Source of the DNA: Nemertoderma westbladi
Lineage: Eukaryota > Xenacoelomorpha > Nemertodermatida > Nemertodermatidae
Assembly: GCA_032718475.1 (NCBI GenBank)
Contig: JAUCBJ010002689.1
Location: 5,001 to 26,072 of the forward strand
Length of the DNA stretch: 21,072 nucleotides
Direction of reading: 5' to 3'
This document shows, piece after piece, positions 19,364-21,072 of the stretch. Below the pieces are notes generated by a model. That model made no database searches. It saw only the letters and a program-made list of their open reading frames with translations, and had not been told where the DNA came from. The stretch's first letter is position 1, and every line of letters starts with the position of its first letter. Position numbers and translations under genes: made by a program.

Positions 19364-19910
19364 TAAGCCAATAAGGTTCTCATATTTATTTATTTAGTTG
19401 TATCCATGTATATTTAGTTATTTAATTATTTATTCTAATCAATGTATCGTACTGTAATGTCTGTTTAACGTTAATTATTGAACCATTCGGTAGTGAATTG
19501 CAAATTGTTCAGTGGCTCGCCGAACTTCGTGGCCCGCCCAACATTGCTTTGCTCATTGTTTTTGAAACGATTAATATTACTGTAACGCTCTGTTTGTATA
19601 TATTTCATACCTATCTGTAAATTTCGCGTATATAGTGTAGTACATGTAGACAATCTATTTAAAATCTTGATATCCATTTGAAATTGTATATATTTATATT
19701 TATATCTATATATGTCAGAAAGTTATTTATTCTAATTTGGCTGTACTATTAGTATTCTAATACTACAATGTATTGTATGTATGTTAATTTAAGATAGATC
19801 AATGCGGTGGACAGTGTATATATTAACCAGACAATGTAACGGTACCTTCATATATTTTGTGTTCTTGCGGTGCGTCTTTATATGTTGTTACATATACAAT
19901 GTCAATAAAT

Positions 19911-19931
19911 ATCTAATCTAATCTAATCTAG
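19911..19931 (+). repeat. (TCTAA)n LINE tail
   Basis: Tandem TCTAA units, about four copies, directly after AATAAATA. It marks the 3' end of the plus-strand LINE. Confidence 0.85.
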
Positions 19932-20182
19932 GTCAGTAGGCCCAACTGCCAGAACCGGTACTTCTGTAGGTCTGTAGGCCCAACTGTCCTAACCGGTACT
20001 TCCAGTATAAGTACATTAGTATTATTTCGATTGTGATCTATTGTATATTGTAGGCTGCCAGGGGAATAGGGATTGATCACCCCTCATTCTTTTGTATAGT
20101 TTACTTATTTCTGTCAGTTTTATTTCCTAGTAAGTTAATATTGAGCTGAAGACGTGTAAGTCTGCTCAGATTGTTCAGATAA
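19932..20182. other. ACCGGTAC/GTAGGCCCAACTG repeats, no gene
   Basis: GTAGGCCCAACTG occurs at about 19936 and 19974, and ACCGGTACTTC at about 19953 and 19992: two copies of a roughly 38-bp unit. The remainder to 20182 shows no recognisable coding or RNA feature. Confidence 0.65.
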
Positions 20183-20757
20183 TTGTAGGCCGGACTGTTG
20201 TCGGATTGTTGTTGGGTTTGGAGAGATTACTGCGTGTGTAGAGTTTGTCCGATAGAGTGCCAGTTAGTAAGTTGGGGCAGCCATAGCTGTAAGGTCAATC
20301 CCCTCTTAAAGAATAAGTCGTACTACCGTGTTAGAACGCATACTAACTAACCATTTTGGAATCTGCACATACTGTAGTTTATTTAGGCTTGACAGTATTC
20401 TGCCAGCGTTTTGGCCTGTGTTTGTTTGTGTGGTCTGTTCAGGTACCGTAATAGTTATTACTCAGATATTTTGTAGGCTGGATTGTTGTCTAGCTATTAT
20501 TAGGTCTGAAGAGATTGCTGCTTGTGTAGAGTTTGTCTGATAAAGTGCCAGTTAGTAAGTTGGGGCAGCCATAGCTGTAAGGTCAATCCCCTCTTAAAGA
20601 ATAAGTCGTACTACCGTGTTAGAACGCATACTAACTAACCATTTTGGAATCTGCACATACAGTAGTTTATTTAGGCTTGGTGGTAGTCTGCCAGCGTTTT
20701 GGTTTGTATTTGTTTGAGTATTCTGTACGGGTAGCGTAATATTTATTATTCAGAGTT
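20183..20757. repeat. 288-bp tandem duplication with a near-identical core
   Basis: Two direct copies, 20183-20470 and 20471-about 20757. The core (20258-20391 and 20546-20679, 134 bp) differs at one base (T20373 against A20661). The 75 bp to its left differ at about 15 positions, and the 80 bp to its right are similarly diverged. A large open frame is absent from the core. It could be a recent gene-conversion tract or a conserved functional element; the sequence alone does not decide. Confidence 0.9.
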
Positions 20758-21072
20758 TATGCGATTATTCGCAACATTTATGTCCCCAAGTTTATTCCCA
20801 CAGTAATTGTGTTTGTTACCCATACCGTTATAGTTAAATTAACCCCAGTACTACACGGGCTGCTTGGCGTAGGAAAAGACTGGTGACTTTGTGCTTCGGT
20901 CACTCCAGCAGATGCCGTGGTTCTTTTAACTGTTCAAGTATATTTAACTACTGATTATTTGTTGTACCAGTACTTGTACCTAATTTAGGGTTTAGTGTAC
21001 AGTGCTTTCCGAAGTAATTAGTGTGTAGGCAGTATATTTGTGTTGTAAAGTGGTTAATAGGCACGCTGGATC
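20758..21072. other. No gene recognised
   Basis: Non-coding sequence to the window end. A weak imperfect hairpin (CTGGTGAC ... GTCACTCCAG) is present at about 20879-20910. Nothing else is supported. Confidence 0.45.

Larger units (their letters stand above)
18457..19931 (+). mobile_element. 5'-truncated LINE with (TCTAA)n 3' tail
   Basis: The insertion consists of an open frame for the C-terminal part of a LINE protein (to 19363), an AT-rich 3' untranslated region of about 560 bp, AATAAA at about 19905 and a short tandem TCTAA tail (about 19911-19931). Ending in a short tandem repeat rather than poly(A) is typical of CR1-like and related LINEs (family knowledge). The similarity begins abruptly just after the ACCGGTAC/CTGTAGGC flank, the usual product of incomplete reverse transcription. 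No long target-site duplication can be read with certainty. Confidence 0.85.

Overview
The window looks like animal nuclear DNA, most likely from a marine invertebrate deuterostome. It is AT-rich, has spliceosomal introns, and carries tRNA-derived SINEs, two or three types of non-LTR retrotransposon and long intronic minisatellites. A cephalochordate (amphioxus) is my first guess, because intronic minisatellites that overlap 5' splice sites are something I recall from amphioxus (from memory, unchecked). A hemichordate is a real alternative. No bacterial features are present.

The main gene is a partial T-box transcription factor gene on the minus strand. Four exons were found by reading the sequence: 10618-10408, 4146-3988, 3768-3660 and 767-621. 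All have AG/GT splice sites, matching phases and no internal stop. Together they encode a Pro-rich N-terminal stretch and most of the T-box DNA-binding domain. Diagnostic residues ([36 protein letters not shown]) point to the Tbx6/Tbx16 (VegT) subfamily. The start codon exon lies upstream (above 10618 or outside the window). The exons completing the T-box and the C-terminus lie beyond position 1.

The introns are dominated by minisatellites: a 42-bp array at 1-629, a 50/56-bp array at 933-3547 and a very regular 27-bp array at 7248-9135. The 42-bp unit is a degenerate copy of the last codons of the adjoining T-box exon plus its 5' splice site, so the array grew out of an exon/intron junction. 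The 6.3-kb intron between the first two exons also holds the 27-bp array, a tRNA-type SINE (9241-9500) and a palindromic MITE-like element (9863-9982).

Upstream of the gene (10900-21072) there is mostly transposon debris: an internally deleted endonuclease/RT LINE (minus, 10959-12680), a probable LINE C-terminal scrap (minus, 14047-14334), two decayed SINE copies (about 15129-15290 and 15867-15990), a purine/G-rich tract (16077-16249), a 5'-truncated LINE with an open C-terminal reading frame and a (TCTAA)n tail (plus, about 18457-19931), and a 288-bp tandem duplication whose core is far better conserved than its flanks (20183-20757). No complete host gene, rRNA, CRISPR or operon structure was seen. 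The very long ORFs over the arrays are artefacts of repeats whose unit length is a multiple of three.
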